A stretch of 33,141 nt of DNA from Minisyncoccota bacterium (GTDB lineage Bacteria; Patescibacteriota; Minisyncoccia; Phycocordibacterales; UBA9973): NCBI GenBank assembly GCA_017992255.1, contig JAGOPB010000004.1, positions 1-33,141 of the forward strand, written 5' to 3'. Shown here piece after piece: positions 7,083 to 15,153 of the stretch. The position numbers were made by a program, and so were the translations under genes. The notes beneath the pieces were generated by a model. That model ran no database searches. It was given only the letters and a program-made list of their open reading frames with translations, and was not told the origin of the DNA. Position 1 is the first letter of the stretch; every line of letters starts with the position of its first letter.

Positions 7083-7775
7083 ATGGAACACGAGAAAACA
7101 TTTGTCATATCACTTGGAGGATCTATGGTTATGCCAGGTGAAGTGAACAGTATTTTCTTGAAAGATTTTGTTACTCTCATTGACCATTTTGTTCAAAAAG
7201 GTTTCAGATTTTTCATAGTGATTGGTGGAGGAAAAATAGCACGCACATACGTCGATGCAGCCAGAGACCTTGGAGTCTCTGATTCCAATGATTTAGATTG
7301 GATTGGTATTCAAGCTACTCGGTTGAACGCAGACCTTGTTCGTTCTCTATTACGAGCCCATGCTCCTGATAAAATCATTTATGGAAAAGAAGATGCAAAG
7401 AATTATACACAACATGCAGTGATTGTCGGTGGAGGGTGGTATCCAGGTGGATCGAGCGATATGGCAACCACACTTCTCGCAAAAGAAAACGGAGTGAAAA
7501 ACATAATAAATCTTTCTAATATTAGCTTTGTGTACACAGCTGATCCAAAAAAAGATCCCAGTGCTATGAAATTGACAAACATACAGTGGAATGAGTATAG
7601 AAAAATAATTCCAGCGGATTGGACTCCAGGTTCGAATACACCGTTTGATCCCACTGCATCAAAAATTGCAGAAGAGGAGAAAATGGAGGTTGCAGTCATG
7701 AATGGTAATAATTTGGAAAACTTAGAGAAATTTTTAAATGGAGAAGAATTTGAAGGAACTTTGATACATCCATAA
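7083..7775 (+). CDS. pyrH: UMP kinase, archaeal-type
   Basis: A 230-residue amino acid kinase family protein that probably phosphorylates UMP to UDP. Motifs in order: VISLGGSMVMP (ATP site, about 8-18), VIGGGKIARTYVDAARDLG (about 46-64), DWIGIQATRLNADLVRSLL, GGGWYPGGSSDMATTLLA (about 118-135), a VYTADPKKDPSA loop and W.PGSNTPFDPTASKIAEE near the C-terminus. These are closer to the archaeal/CPR UMP kinase subfamily than to E. coli PyrH. It starts 2 nt after the upstream kinase stop, so the two are probably translated in a coupled way. Confidence 0.88.
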   Translation: MEHEKTFVISLGGSMVMPGEVNSIFLKDFVTLIDHFVQKGFRFFIVIGGGKIARTYVDAARDLGVSDSNDLDWIGIQATRLNADLVRSLLRAHAPDKIIYGKEDAKNYTQHAVIVGGGWYPGGSSDMATTLLAKENGVKNIINLSNISFVYTADPKKDPSAMKLTNIQWNEYRKIIPADWTPGSNTPFDPTASKIAEEEKMEVAVMNGNNLENLEKFLNGEEFEGTLIHP

Positions 7776-8058
7776 AGAAATATGTTAAAACGATCGTATA
7801 TGAGCTATTCTAATTAAAATAGAAAATTTCAGAATCACAAAAAGGATTTAGTATTAGAACCTTATGATTTTTCTTTTTATGAGAAGATGGAGGCGACACT
7901 TCTCTTGTATATTTCTGCCTCTAGACACTAAAAGCGTTTACATTTTCTTAATAAAGCTTTGCGACTATGTTTTTTAGTATTCATACATCCCAGCAACACT
8001 ATAGATAGCATATTGCGAAAGCTGTTATCAGAAATAGGTCTTGTAATCTAACTTTTTT
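7776..8058. other. Non-coding gap between pyrH and map with a possible pseudoknot
   Basis: No convincing ORF is present. GAGAAG (7881-7886) pairs with CTTCTC (7899-7904), and GAGGC in that loop (7890-7894) can pair with GCCTC (7917-7921), giving an H-type pseudoknot. I see no known riboswitch motif. The last bases hold the map promoter. Confidence 0.5.
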
Positions 8059-8067
8059 TGCTATATT
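8059..8067 (+). promoter_or_regulatory. Extended -10 of map, leaderless type
   Basis: TGcTATATT ends eight bases before the ATG at 8076, which predicts a transcript starting at or next to the start codon. Confidence 0.65.
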
Positions 8068-8075
8068 CTGTACCT

Positions 8076-8843
8076 ATGGCTGTAATTATAAAAACAAAAG
8101 AAGAGATAGAAATACTACGAGAAGGAGGGAAACGTTTGGGTACCATACTTGCGAAAGTGGCAAAAAAAGTCGCTCCTGGTGTCTCTGCAGTTGAATTAGA
8201 CCGCTATGCAGAAGAGCTCATACGAGACCAAGGAGACGAGCCTGCGTTTCTGCACTACACACCAGAAGGTATCTCATATCCCTTTCCAGCTTCGTTATGT
8301 GTCTCGATAAACAACGAGATAGTTCATGGTATTCCTGACGAGCAGGTATTGAAAAATGGTGATATTGTTTCTATTGACTTAGGATTGAAACATCGAGGAC
8401 TCTATACAGACCACGCTATCACTGTTGCTGTGGGAAATGTGCCAAAGTCTTCTCTAGAATTAATGTATCGTACACGCGAGGCATTGTATGTAGGTATATC
8501 TGCTGCACGAGGAGGAGCTACAACAGGAGATGTAGGCTATGCTATAGAGCAGTATATAAAAGACTTTGGTTACGGTATCGTTCGCGGACTCTCTGGCCAC
8601 GGCGTGGGCAGGGCAATACATGAAGACCCATTTATCCCCAATTATGGAAAACGCGGAAAAGGCGAATTGCTCCGTCCTGGTATGGTAGTGGCTTTAGAGC
8701 CGATGATAACGCTTGGTACATGGGAAGCAGTACCTGACGCAAATGAATATTTATATAAAACAGCAGACGGATCACGATCAGCGCATTTTGAGCACACTAT
8801 TTTGATTACTGAAGGAGAAGCAGAAATACTTACTGAAATATAA
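8076..8843 (+). CDS. map: Methionine aminopeptidase, type I
   Basis: A 255-residue enzyme that removes the initiator methionine from nascent proteins. All five metal ligands are visible in context: two Asp in SIDLGLKHRGLYTDHAITV, His in LSGHGVGRAIHEDP, Glu in VALEPMITLG and Glu in AHFEHTILITE. Substrate-binding His is present in NNEIVHGIPDE. The start is ATG 8076 (MAVIIKTKEEIEILREGG); an upstream in-frame TTG at 8058 would fall inside the -10 element. Order secY-adk-map is conserved with other bacteria, though two extra kinases intervene. Confidence 0.96.
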   Translation: MAVIIKTKEEIEILREGGKRLGTILAKVAKKVAPGVSAVELDRYAEELIRDQGDEPAFLHYTPEGISYPFPASLCVSINNEIVHGIPDEQVLKNGDIVSIDLGLKHRGLYTDHAITVAVGNVPKSSLELMYRTREALYVGISAARGGATTGDVGYAIEQYIKDFGYGIVRGLSGHGVGRAIHEDPFIPNYGKRGKGELLRPGMVVALEPMITLGTWEAVPDANEYLYKTADGSRSAHFEHTILITEGEAEILTEI

Positions 8844-8870
8844 AATCTCACTAGATATGGAATGTATATT

Positions 8871-9482
8871 TTATGCAGCTTCTTGAAAAAGTTTTTCAGG
8901 AGATATTTTGACTTTATGAGGTTGCGTGTTCTCTATTTCAGTAATAACCTCTTCTGGTGTAGATTCTTTTTGCATTGGTTCTGATTCGGTTTTTGCAAAT
9001 AAAATAGCTTGCTCACGTGTAGTAATTTGCGGAACATATGAAGTCGCAAACTCTTTTTCAAATGTTACTCTTCTTTTTTCATACATATCTTGGAGTAAGA
9101 CAGTGTCACCATCATATCCACCCAAAAGAGCAGCTTCGTATGTTGCTAGTACATGTAATGTTTTTTGTCGTAGTGCTGTCAATTCTTGTTCAATGCCTGA
9201 ATCAGGAAATTCGGTTATTAAATATTGTAAAGCTTCTGGTTTAGAATCAATTTGAGAATTAAATGGTTTTCCTGTTCTTTCTATGTATTCTTCCTTCAGT
9301 TTTTCAGGAATACGATGCGCTAAAGGATGTGTATTTTTTCCTGCGAGTACCTCCATGGCATTGTTCATAGTCAACTCTCTTTCCATTCTCTCCAAATCAC
9401 CACCAATATGAGCTTCGGTGGTTTTTTCTATATACTCAGGCTTCTCTGATATCGTTTTTGGTTTTTTGAAAAATAATTCCAT
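8871..9482 (-). CDS. Hypothetical protein, helical, charged
   Basis: This 203-residue protein matches no family I recognise. It is rich in Glu, Lys and Thr, has no signal peptide or membrane segment, and looks mostly helical (PEKLKEEYIERTG, ITEFPDSGIEQELTALRQKTLHVLATYEAALLGG). The C-terminus is Glu/Lys/Pro-rich and may be flexible. The ORF is probably real: it has an extended -10 (TGaTATAAT, minus strand, 9489-9497) ending six bases before the ATG, and it fills the space between map and the ATPase. It is divergent from the ATPase gene, with less than 100 nt between the starts. Confidence 0.7.
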   Translation of the reverse strand: MELFFKKPKTISEKPEYIEKTTEAHIGGDLERMERELTMNNAMEVLAGKNTHPLAHRIPEKLKEEYIERTGKPFNSQIDSKPEALQYLITEFPDSGIEQELTALRQKTLHVLATYEAALLGGYDGDTVLLQDMYEKRRVTFEKEFATSYVPQITTREQAILFAKTESEPMQKESTPEEVITEIENTQPHKVKISPEKLFQEAA

Positions 9483-9488
9483 GTGTCT

Positions 9489-9497
9489 ATTATATCA
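9489..9497 (-). promoter_or_regulatory. Extended -10, leaderless type, for the 8871-9482 gene
   Basis: On the minus strand this reads TGaTATAAT, with six bases to the ATG at 9482. Confidence 0.65.
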
Positions 9498-9554
9498 TAT
9501 TTCAGTCTAAATGTCAAAAATGGTATGATGCGTAGTTCTTCAAACTGCAAAAAG

Positions 9555-9563
9555 TGTTATACT
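9555..9563 (+). promoter_or_regulatory. Extended -10 of the VirD4-like ATPase gene
   Basis: TGtTATACT lies eleven bases before the ATG at 9575, so the leader would be at most a few nucleotides. Confidence 0.6.
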
Positions 9564-9574
9564 ATCTATTGTAC

Positions 9575-12319
9575 ATGGATACTACTTTTAATCAAACTCC
9601 AAAATTTAAATCACCAGAGGAAGAACTAGCTTTTCTACGAGAGCATATTCGAGTGCGAGAAAATGAAATACTTTCACAAAGTAAAGAAGTAAACAAAGAA
9701 ACAGTGACCAAAAATATAATAGAAGAGTATGCTGATGTTCCGAAAAATCAAGTTCTGCATAACAGTCATGCAATGAAAGAAAAAGAAGCCGAGGGTATCG
9801 CGCTCCGGTTGCAACCAGAAGAACATGATGCACAAATGGAAGAACTGTTAGGGATACTTATAGAAAAGGGTATTCGCAATGCTTTGTCCGTAGTAGAAAA
9901 AATGAGCAACCCGCACATTGATGATGATTTTCACCGTTTTCTTGTTGAGTATATCCATAGTGAGCATATGGTGCCCAATTTGAAAGAAAAGACCCCCCTC
10001 TACAAGTCTCTTCATGTGCGTCTGTTTGAAATAACGTTGCCTCCTGAAAAAGAAGGCGAAGGAAAAAAGGGATTCAAAGAATTTATAGGTGCTATGGAAC
10101 AGTTTTATTCTGGTATGCTATCGATTCGGAGTGACCGTGATAATCGTGAGCACAATTATTACACGCTTGAAATAGCACTATCCCACGCCAGTGATTCGGT
10201 CGTGATATATGCTGGTATACCCCAAGAACGAATAGATCTTTTTGAAAAACAAGTACTCGCGTTTTATGAACACGCAAAAGTGCGCGAAGTGGTAGATGAC
10301 TACAATGTATTTAACGAAAAAGGGTTTTCTGTAGGTGCATACCTCAATCAGTGGAAAAAACCCGTGTATCCTATCACACTTGCCGAAAAAATAGACCATG
10401 ATCCAATGAATACTATTTTGAATGCTTTTTCTAAACTTAAAAAAACAGGAGAAGGTGCATCTATACAGTTTCTCATTGCTCCGGTTGGTGAACATCACAT
10501 GAGAAATTTTAATCGTATACTTCATGATGTAAAGGATGGGGAAAAGATACATATGGGAAATCGAACACTCCGAGAGTTTGACAAAGATTTCAAAAAAGCA
10601 GCAGCAGGGCTATTTTTCGGAAATGAAAAGCAGGAAAAAGAAAAAGAAGAACGGAAAAAAGATATTGACGATAGAGTTGTAGAACGAATCAGTGAAAAAA
10701 TAAAGTCGACAATTATAGGTGTCACAGGAAGAATCGTTGCATCCGCTGAAACAAAAGATAGAGCAGAAAGTATACTGGTCGAACTTGAAAGTGCTTTCAA
10801 TCAGTTCAATGACGTAGAATCAAACCGTATTGTTTTTAACAAAGTATTTGATAGAAAAAAACAAGATTTTTTTCATGATTATACGTATCGAAATTTCAAC
10901 AGTGATAATGAAATGTTGCTCAACTTAAAAGAAATGGCAACACTCTTTCATTTTCCTGTTGGAGTATCATCGTCCCCACAACTCAAAGAGGCAAAAGCTG
11001 GGGTTGCACCTGCTCCAATCGAAATGGGAGATTCTGGGATTTTGTTGGGTCTCAATGATTATCGTGGACGAGAAACGGGAATATTTTTCTCACCAGAGGA
11101 TAGAATGAGACATTTTTATATGATAGGACAGACAGGAGTTGGAAAAACGGTATTATTTTTGAACATGATAATACAAGATATAAAAAATGGTGATGGTGTG
11201 TGCTATATCGATCCGCATGGTACGGATATAAACACAATTTTGGCAAACATACCACCTGAACGAATAAATGATGTCATATATTTTGACCCAGCACACATAG
11301 CTCGTCCTATGGGTCTCAACATGCTCGAATACGATCCAAACTATCCCGAACAAAAAACTTTTGTTGTGAACGAATTGATGGGTATTTTCAACAAATTGTT
11401 TGATATGAAAACAGGTGGAGGAGCTATGTTTGAGCAATATTTCAGAAACTCAGCATTTTTAGTAATGGAGGATCCAGAAAGCGGTTCTACGTTGCTGGAA
11501 ATTACTCGTGTGTTGGCAGACGCTGAGTTTAGAAAGAAAAAACTGGCAAAATGTAAAAATCCTATTATCAAACAATTTTGGGTATCAGCAGAACAGACAA
11601 CAGGTGACCAGTCACTGGCAAACTTTGTGCCATATATTAGTTCCAAATTTGACAATTTTATATCAAATGACATTATGAGACCAGTTGTGTTGCAACAAAA
11701 CTCTGTTTTCAATTTCCGGAAAATTATGGATGAAAAAAAGATACTCCTAGTAAATCTTTCCAAAGGACGACTAGGTGAAATCAATTCAAATCTCATTGGT
11801 CTTGTTCTTGTTGGAAAGCTACAGATGGCGGCTCTCTCTCGCGTCGATATGTTCGGAAAAGATTTTCCTCCTTTTTATATGTATATTGATGAATTTCAAA
11901 ATGTTACCACAGATTCTATTTCGTCTATTCTTTCTGAAGCTCGTAAATACAAACTCTCACTCAATATTACTCACCAGTATCTTGCACAATTGGAGGATAG
12001 TATAAAAAATGCAGTTTTTGGTAACGTGGGTTCTATGGCTGCTTTTCGTATATCAAGCGAAGATGCAAAGTTTATCGAGCCACGATTTGCTCCCACATTT
12101 TCTTCAGATGATATCATGAAAATAGACAACTGGAATGCCTACGTCAGCATGTTGGTCAAAGGTCAACCGACAAAACCTTTCAATATGAAAACACTTCCTC
12201 CACCACAAGGTAATCCAGACAATGTGGAAAAAATGAAAGAACTTTCATATCTCACCTATGGCCGTCCACGAGACGAAGTGGAAAAAGAGATAATGGAACG
12301 CTTTGAAAGTTCAATGTAA
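9575..12319 (+). CDS. VirD4/TraG-like type IV secretion ATPase domain protein
   Basis: A 914-residue protein with a C-terminal RecA-like motor. Walker A is GQTGVGKT (about residue 517) and Walker B is YMYIDEFQN (about 770); CYIDPHGTDINTIL, LVNLSKGRLGEINSNLIG and KYKLSLNITHQYLAQL are also typical of type IV secretion coupling ATPases and HerA-like relatives. The N-terminal 500 residues are soluble, highly charged and carry a long coiled-coil-like part (KQEKEKEERKKDIDDRVVERI). There is no N-terminal membrane anchor. No relaxase, VirB4 or pilin gene lies nearby, so this is a stand-alone form of the type common in CPR genomes. It may pump DNA or serve a pilus/competence system. I chose ATG 9575 over the in-frame TTG at 9554, which overlaps the -10. 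Confidence 0.8.
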   Translation: MDTTFNQTPKFKSPEEELAFLREHIRVRENEILSQSKEVNKETVTKNIIEEYADVPKNQVLHNSHAMKEKEAEGIALRLQPEEHDAQMEELLGILIEKGIRNALSVVEKMSNPHIDDDFHRFLVEYIHSEHMVPNLKEKTPLYKSLHVRLFEITLPPEKEGEGKKGFKEFIGAMEQFYSGMLSIRSDRDNREHNYYTLEIALSHASDSVVIYAGIPQERIDLFEKQVLAFYEHAKVREVVDDYNVFNEKGFSVGAYLNQWKKPVYPITLAEKIDHDPMNTILNAFSKLKKTGEGASIQFLIAPVGEHHMRNFNRILHDVKDGEKIHMGNRTLREFDKDFKKAAAGLFFGNEKQEKEKEERKKDIDDRVVERISEKIKSTIIGVTGRIVASAETKDRAESILVELESAFNQFNDVESNRIVFNKVFDRKKQDFFHDYTYRNFNSDNEMLLNLKEMATLFHFPVGVSSSPQLKEAKAGVAPAPIEMGDSGILLGLNDYRGRETGIFFSPEDRMRHFYMIGQTGVGKTVLFLNMIIQDIKNGDGVCYIDPHGTDINTILANIPPERINDVIYFDPAHIARPMGLNMLEYDPNYPEQKTFVVNELMGIFNKLFDMKTGGGAMFEQYFRNSAFLVMEDPESGSTLLEITRVLADAEFRKKKLAKCKNPIIKQFWVSAEQTTGDQSLANFVPYISSKFDNFISNDIMRPVVLQQNSVFNFRKIMDEKKILLVNLSKGRLGEINSNLIGLVLVGKLQMAALSRVDMFGKDFPPFYMYIDEFQNVTTDSISSILSEARKYKLSLNITHQYLAQLEDSIKNAVFGNVGSMAAFRISSEDAKFIEPRFAPTFSSDDIMKIDNWNAYVSMLVKGQPTKPFNMKTLPPPQGNPDNVEKMKELSYLTYGRPRDEVEKEIMERFESSM

Positions 12320-12326
12320 GTAGATT

Positions 12327-12354
12327 TTGATTTTATTTTTACTTGTGCTAAAAT
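12327..12354 (+). promoter_or_regulatory. Promoter of ndk
   Basis: TTGATT (12327-12332), 16-bp spacer, TAAAAT (12349-12354) with an extended TG at 12346. A start near 12361 leaves a leader of about 31 nt. Confidence 0.6.
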
Positions 12355-12391
12355 CACGCTATTATTTACATAAGAAACAATTTTATAATAC

Positions 12392-12910
12392 ATGTCAAAA
12401 ATTGAAAGAACTCTTATCATTTTCAAACCAGATGCAATACAACGAGGAATCGTTGGGGACATTCTTACGCGTTTTGAAAGAGCTGGCTTGAAAATCGTAG
12501 CTACCAAAATGATTCAGCCAACCAAAGAACACTATCATAACCATTATGAAGATATTGGAAAACTGATTTCAAGACGGGGACAAAAAGCATATGATGTTAC
12601 TTTGAATATGATGATGACTGGCCCTGTTATGCCTATGGTTTTAGAGGGTATAGAGGCCATTGCACTCGTACGTAAAATGATTGGAGCTACTGAACCAAAA
12701 TCTGCCCTACCGGGAACCATTAGAGGAGATTATTCTCACATGAGTTTCAATTATGCTGACGAAAACGATATTGGTATCCCAAATTTAATTCATGCCTCGA
12801 GCGATCCTGAAGACGCAGCGCAAGAAATTGCCCATTGGTTTTCTGATGGAGAAATATGTGTTGAATATGAAACCACTCACGGAAAATTTACTCAGACTAA
12901 AAAAAAGTAA
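12392..12910 (+). CDS. ndk: Nucleoside diphosphate kinase
   Basis: NDK transfers the gamma phosphate of ATP to NDPs via a phospho-histidine. The N-terminal ERTLIIFKPDAIQRG and the active-site segment NLIHASSDPEDAAQEI, with the catalytic His, are diagnostic. RGDYS matches the family RGDF/Y motif. At 172 residues it is longer than the usual 130-150: an insertion between RGDYSHMSFNYADENDIGIP and NLIHAS, plus a Lys-rich tail, accounts for this. With two Adk-like kinases and UMP kinase in the window, this organism keeps nucleotide interconversion although no de novo synthesis gene is seen here. Confidence 0.95.
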   Translation: MSKIERTLIIFKPDAIQRGIVGDILTRFERAGLKIVATKMIQPTKEHYHNHYEDIGKLISRRGQKAYDVTLNMMMTGPVMPMVLEGIEAIALVRKMIGATEPKSALPGTIRGDYSHMSFNYADENDIGIPNLIHASSDPEDAAQEIAHWFSDGEICVEYETTHGKFTQTKKK

Positions 12911-12949
12911 CAATGTAAAAAGACACACAATGTGTGTCTTTTTACATTG
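12911..12949. terminator. Perfect 19-bp palindromic terminator after ndk
   Basis: Bases 12911-12929 are exactly complementary to 12931-12949 around a single central base. The stem contains A5 and T5 tracts, so the GACACACA part followed by T5 can act as an intrinsic terminator in either direction. Confidence 0.8.
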
Positions 12950-13033
12950 TATTCGAACAAAATATTATTATTTGAACAGTACTTCTTTTACTATATTTTA
13001 TTTTTTTGTCTATATTGCACAGATGTGTCAACT

Positions 13034-13042
13034 TGCTATACT
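13034..13042 (+). promoter_or_regulatory. Extended -10 of the 6S-like RNA gene
   Basis: TGcTATACT (13034-13042) predicts a start at 13049-13050, exactly where the closing stem of the RNA begins. A weak TTGCAC lies at 13015-13020, 16 bp upstream of the hexamer. Confidence 0.6.
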
Positions 13043-13049
13043 AAATACA

Positions 13050-13173
13050 GGATTATTGAGAACGATTACCTAGAACATGTATTTTATGAGAGCGTGGCAT
13101 GAGGTTCTCCTTTGGGAGATTCTCTCCTGCACTCACTTAGCTGTAAGGCTAGGGTAATCACTTCCAATAGTCC
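13050..13173 (+). ncRNA. Candidate 6S-like regulatory RNA
   Basis: This gene-free unit has its own promoter and terminator, and its two ends pair. GGATTATTG (13050-13058) pairs with CAATAGTCC (13165-13173). A 5x5 internal loop follows, then GATTACC (13064-13070) pairs with GGTAATC (13153-13159), and TAG (13071-13073) pairs with CTA (13149-13151). Inside is a large asymmetric bubble, then an imperfect rod from GAGAGCGTGG (13088 onward) to CCTGCACTC, capped by TCTCC/GGAGA. A small hairpin can form on the 3' side of the bubble (TAGC/GCTA). A closing stem, central bubble and terminal rod is the 6S RNA plan; 6S RNA binds RNA polymerase holoenzyme as a promoter mimic. At about 124 nt it is shorter than most 6S RNAs. 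An ncRNA seems likely; 6S identity is inference from shape only. Confidence 0.5.
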
Positions 13174-13184
13174 TAAAAAAGAAT

Positions 13185-13214
13185 CATTAGCTTATATGCT
13201 AATGGTTTTTTTTT
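13185..13214 (+). terminator. Intrinsic terminator of the 6S-like RNA
   Basis: CATTAGC (13185-13191), six-base loop, GCTAATG (13198-13204), then nine T from 13206. Confidence 0.85.
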
Positions 13215-13236
13215 ATAAAAAATGTACAATAAATAT

Positions 13237-13632
13237 ATGAAGTTAAAAAAAATTAGTATTCTCACTGTTATTGTTGGCGCTTTATTGTACGGACTCAATC
13301 ATCTTGCAACACTGAAAAGTTGGTATTGGGTTATATGGTGGTTTGACATGCCTGTACATTTTATTGGGGGCTTTTTTTCCGCAACAATTATATTTTTGTT
13401 TGGATATCGGTATCTTCGTAGAATAGAAAGAGAAAATCCACGTAAGGCTTTTGTGTATATAGTTGTGGGAGTTTTATGTGCTGGAGTAATATGGGAACTA
13501 TACGAACTCATCGTACAGCAAGCCTTACCACAAATTCGTTTGGTGAGCTGGATAGACTCTTTTTCAGATTTATTTTTTGATAGTGCAGGAGGTTTGTTTG
13601 CGTACTTTCTAATTTGGAAGAAGAAACACTAA
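13237..13632 (+). CDS. Small integral membrane protein, DUF2238/YjdF-like
   Basis: A 131-residue protein with about four membrane segments: ISILTVIVGALLYGL, FIGGFFSATIIFLFGY, FVYIVVGVLCAGVIWELYELI and LFFDSAGGLFAYFLIW. Polar residues in membrane context (FDMPVHFIGG, WELYELI, DSFSDLFFDSAGG) resemble the D..vHf..G / E..E / D...D..n..G pattern of the DUF2238 (YjdF-like) membrane family. Its function is unknown. The ATG at 13237 (MKLKKIS) is taken; an in-frame ATG at 13222 would add five residues. It lies directly after the 6S-like terminator, so it needs its own promoter; the A/T-rich bases between hold no clear one. Confidence 0.6.
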   Translation: MKLKKISILTVIVGALLYGLNHLATLKSWYWVIWWFDMPVHFIGGFFSATIIFLFGYRYLRRIERENPRKAFVYIVVGVLCAGVIWELYELIVQQALPQIRLVSWIDSFSDLFFDSAGGLFAYFLIWKKKH

Positions 13633-13697
13633 TATATTTTTGACGTATGTTGCACTATATCTACATACACATGTTTGTATATCTAGACGGTGTACTG

Positions 13698-13706
13698 TGA
13701 TATACT
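13698..13706 (+). promoter_or_regulatory. Extended -10, leaderless type, for the beta-CASP gene
   Basis: TGaTATACT ends seven bases before the ATG at 13714. Confidence 0.65.
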
Positions 13707-13713
13707 ATATAGC

Positions 13714-15108
13714 ATGACTGAAAAAAAATTAAAGCTTACGTTTGGAGGTGGTACAAACACGGTCACTGGAGCAAATTTTTTACTTGAAAATGTTTCTGGG
13801 GGAGAAGGCGAAACACAAAAATTTCTAGTTGATTGTGGGTTGATTCAGTCCACTAAACTTGCAGATGAAGATAACTGGAAAGACTTTCAGTATGAAGCAA
13901 AAGATATTGATATACTTTTTATTACACATGCACACATAGACCACATAGGTCGCATACCAAAAATAATTCACGATGGATTCAAAGGACGTATTATTTCAAC
14001 ACCACCAACAAAAGATATTGCACATATCATGCTCGAAGACACTGTTGCTATCTTGTCGCGTTCGCATGAACACGACTTGAACAAGATATATACTTCCGAA
14101 TCGATTTCAAAAGCAATGGCTCTATGGGAAACGTTGCCATATCATCAGGTGTTGGATATGGAAGGAGGTTTTCAATTTTCTTTCAAAGATTCAGGTCACA
14201 TACTAGGGTCAGGTATGTTAGAGATTGTGTATCGTGGAGAAAAAATAGTCTTTACTGGAGATCTTGGAAATTCTCCTTCGCCACTTTTACCAGATACAGA
14301 GTCAATAACTGACGCGGATTATCTGATAATGGAAAGTGTATATGGAGACCGCAATCACGAAGACCGAGCAATGAGAAAGAAAAAACTTGAGTCTATCATA
14401 GAAGATAACTATAAACGAAAAGGAACGCTTATCATACCTACTTTTTCTCTTGAACGAACACAGGAACTACTCTATGAAATAAATGATTTTGTTGAAAACG
14501 AACGCATACCCAAAATGCCTATATTTGTAGACTCGCCGTTGGCTATTCGTCTCACTGTCATATATGAAAAGTACAAAAGCTATTTCAATGTAGAAGCTCA
14601 AAAAAGACTTACCACTGACAGTGATATTTTTCGTTTTCATGGATTACGCGAAACAGTAAAAACTGATGAATCAAAAGATATTCTGCATGTACCAAACCCA
14701 AAAATAATCATTGCAGGTTCTGGGATGTCAAATGGAGGACGTATTATACATCACGAACGAAACTATCTACCTGACAGCAACAACACACTGCTTTTGATAG
14801 GATATCAGTCTGTGGGAACGCTTGGCAGACATATAGAAGACGGAGCAAAAACTGTTTCTATCATGCGAGATGAGGTGCCTGTACGTGCTCACATAGAAAA
14901 GATAAGTGGATATTCTGGTCACAAAGACTCTGATCACCTTATACAGTTTGTCGAAGCAACAGCTGATAGAGTAAAAAAGGTATTTGTGGTAATGGGGGAG
15001 ATGAAATCAGAATTATTTTTGGTACAACGTCTACGAGATTATTTGGGAGTCAATGCTGTAGCACCAGAAGAAGGAGAAAGCGTCGTCCTGACGTTTAAAA
15101 ATAAATAA
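13714..15108 (+). CDS. MBL-fold beta-CASP RNA-metabolising hydrolase
   Basis: A 464-residue metallo-beta-lactamase fold protein with a beta-CASP insertion, the group that includes CPSF73-like endoribonucleases. Visible motifs: GGTNTVTGANFLLE at the N-terminus, the zinc motif HAHIDHIGR (about 70-78), DSGHILGSGMLEI (motif 3 His), FTGDLGN (motif 4 Asp), ESVYGDR, the beta-CASP parts IIPTFSLERTQELLYEI and IFVDSPLAI, IIAGSGMSNGGRI, and the C-terminal ARAHIEKISGYSGHKDSDHL type His motif (VRAHIEKISGYSGH). It is likely an RNA-processing or -degrading nuclease. It lacks the C-terminal domain of RNase J. The start follows the -10 by seven bases. Confidence 0.88.
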   Translation: MTEKKLKLTFGGGTNTVTGANFLLENVSGGEGETQKFLVDCGLIQSTKLADEDNWKDFQYEAKDIDILFITHAHIDHIGRIPKIIHDGFKGRIISTPPTKDIAHIMLEDTVAILSRSHEHDLNKIYTSESISKAMALWETLPYHQVLDMEGGFQFSFKDSGHILGSGMLEIVYRGEKIVFTGDLGNSPSPLLPDTESITDADYLIMESVYGDRNHEDRAMRKKKLESIIEDNYKRKGTLIIPTFSLERTQELLYEINDFVENERIPKMPIFVDSPLAIRLTVIYEKYKSYFNVEAQKRLTTDSDIFRFHGLRETVKTDESKDILHVPNPKIIIAGSGMSNGGRIIHHERNYLPDSNNTLLLIGYQSVGTLGRHIEDGAKTVSIMRDEVPVRAHIEKISGYSGHKDSDHLIQFVEATADRVKKVFVVMGEMKSELFLVQRLRDYLGVNAVAPEEGESVVLTFKNK

Positions 15109-15153
15109 TGTAGATACTTTATCAATAAAGAGGAATCCAAATACTATACCGCA

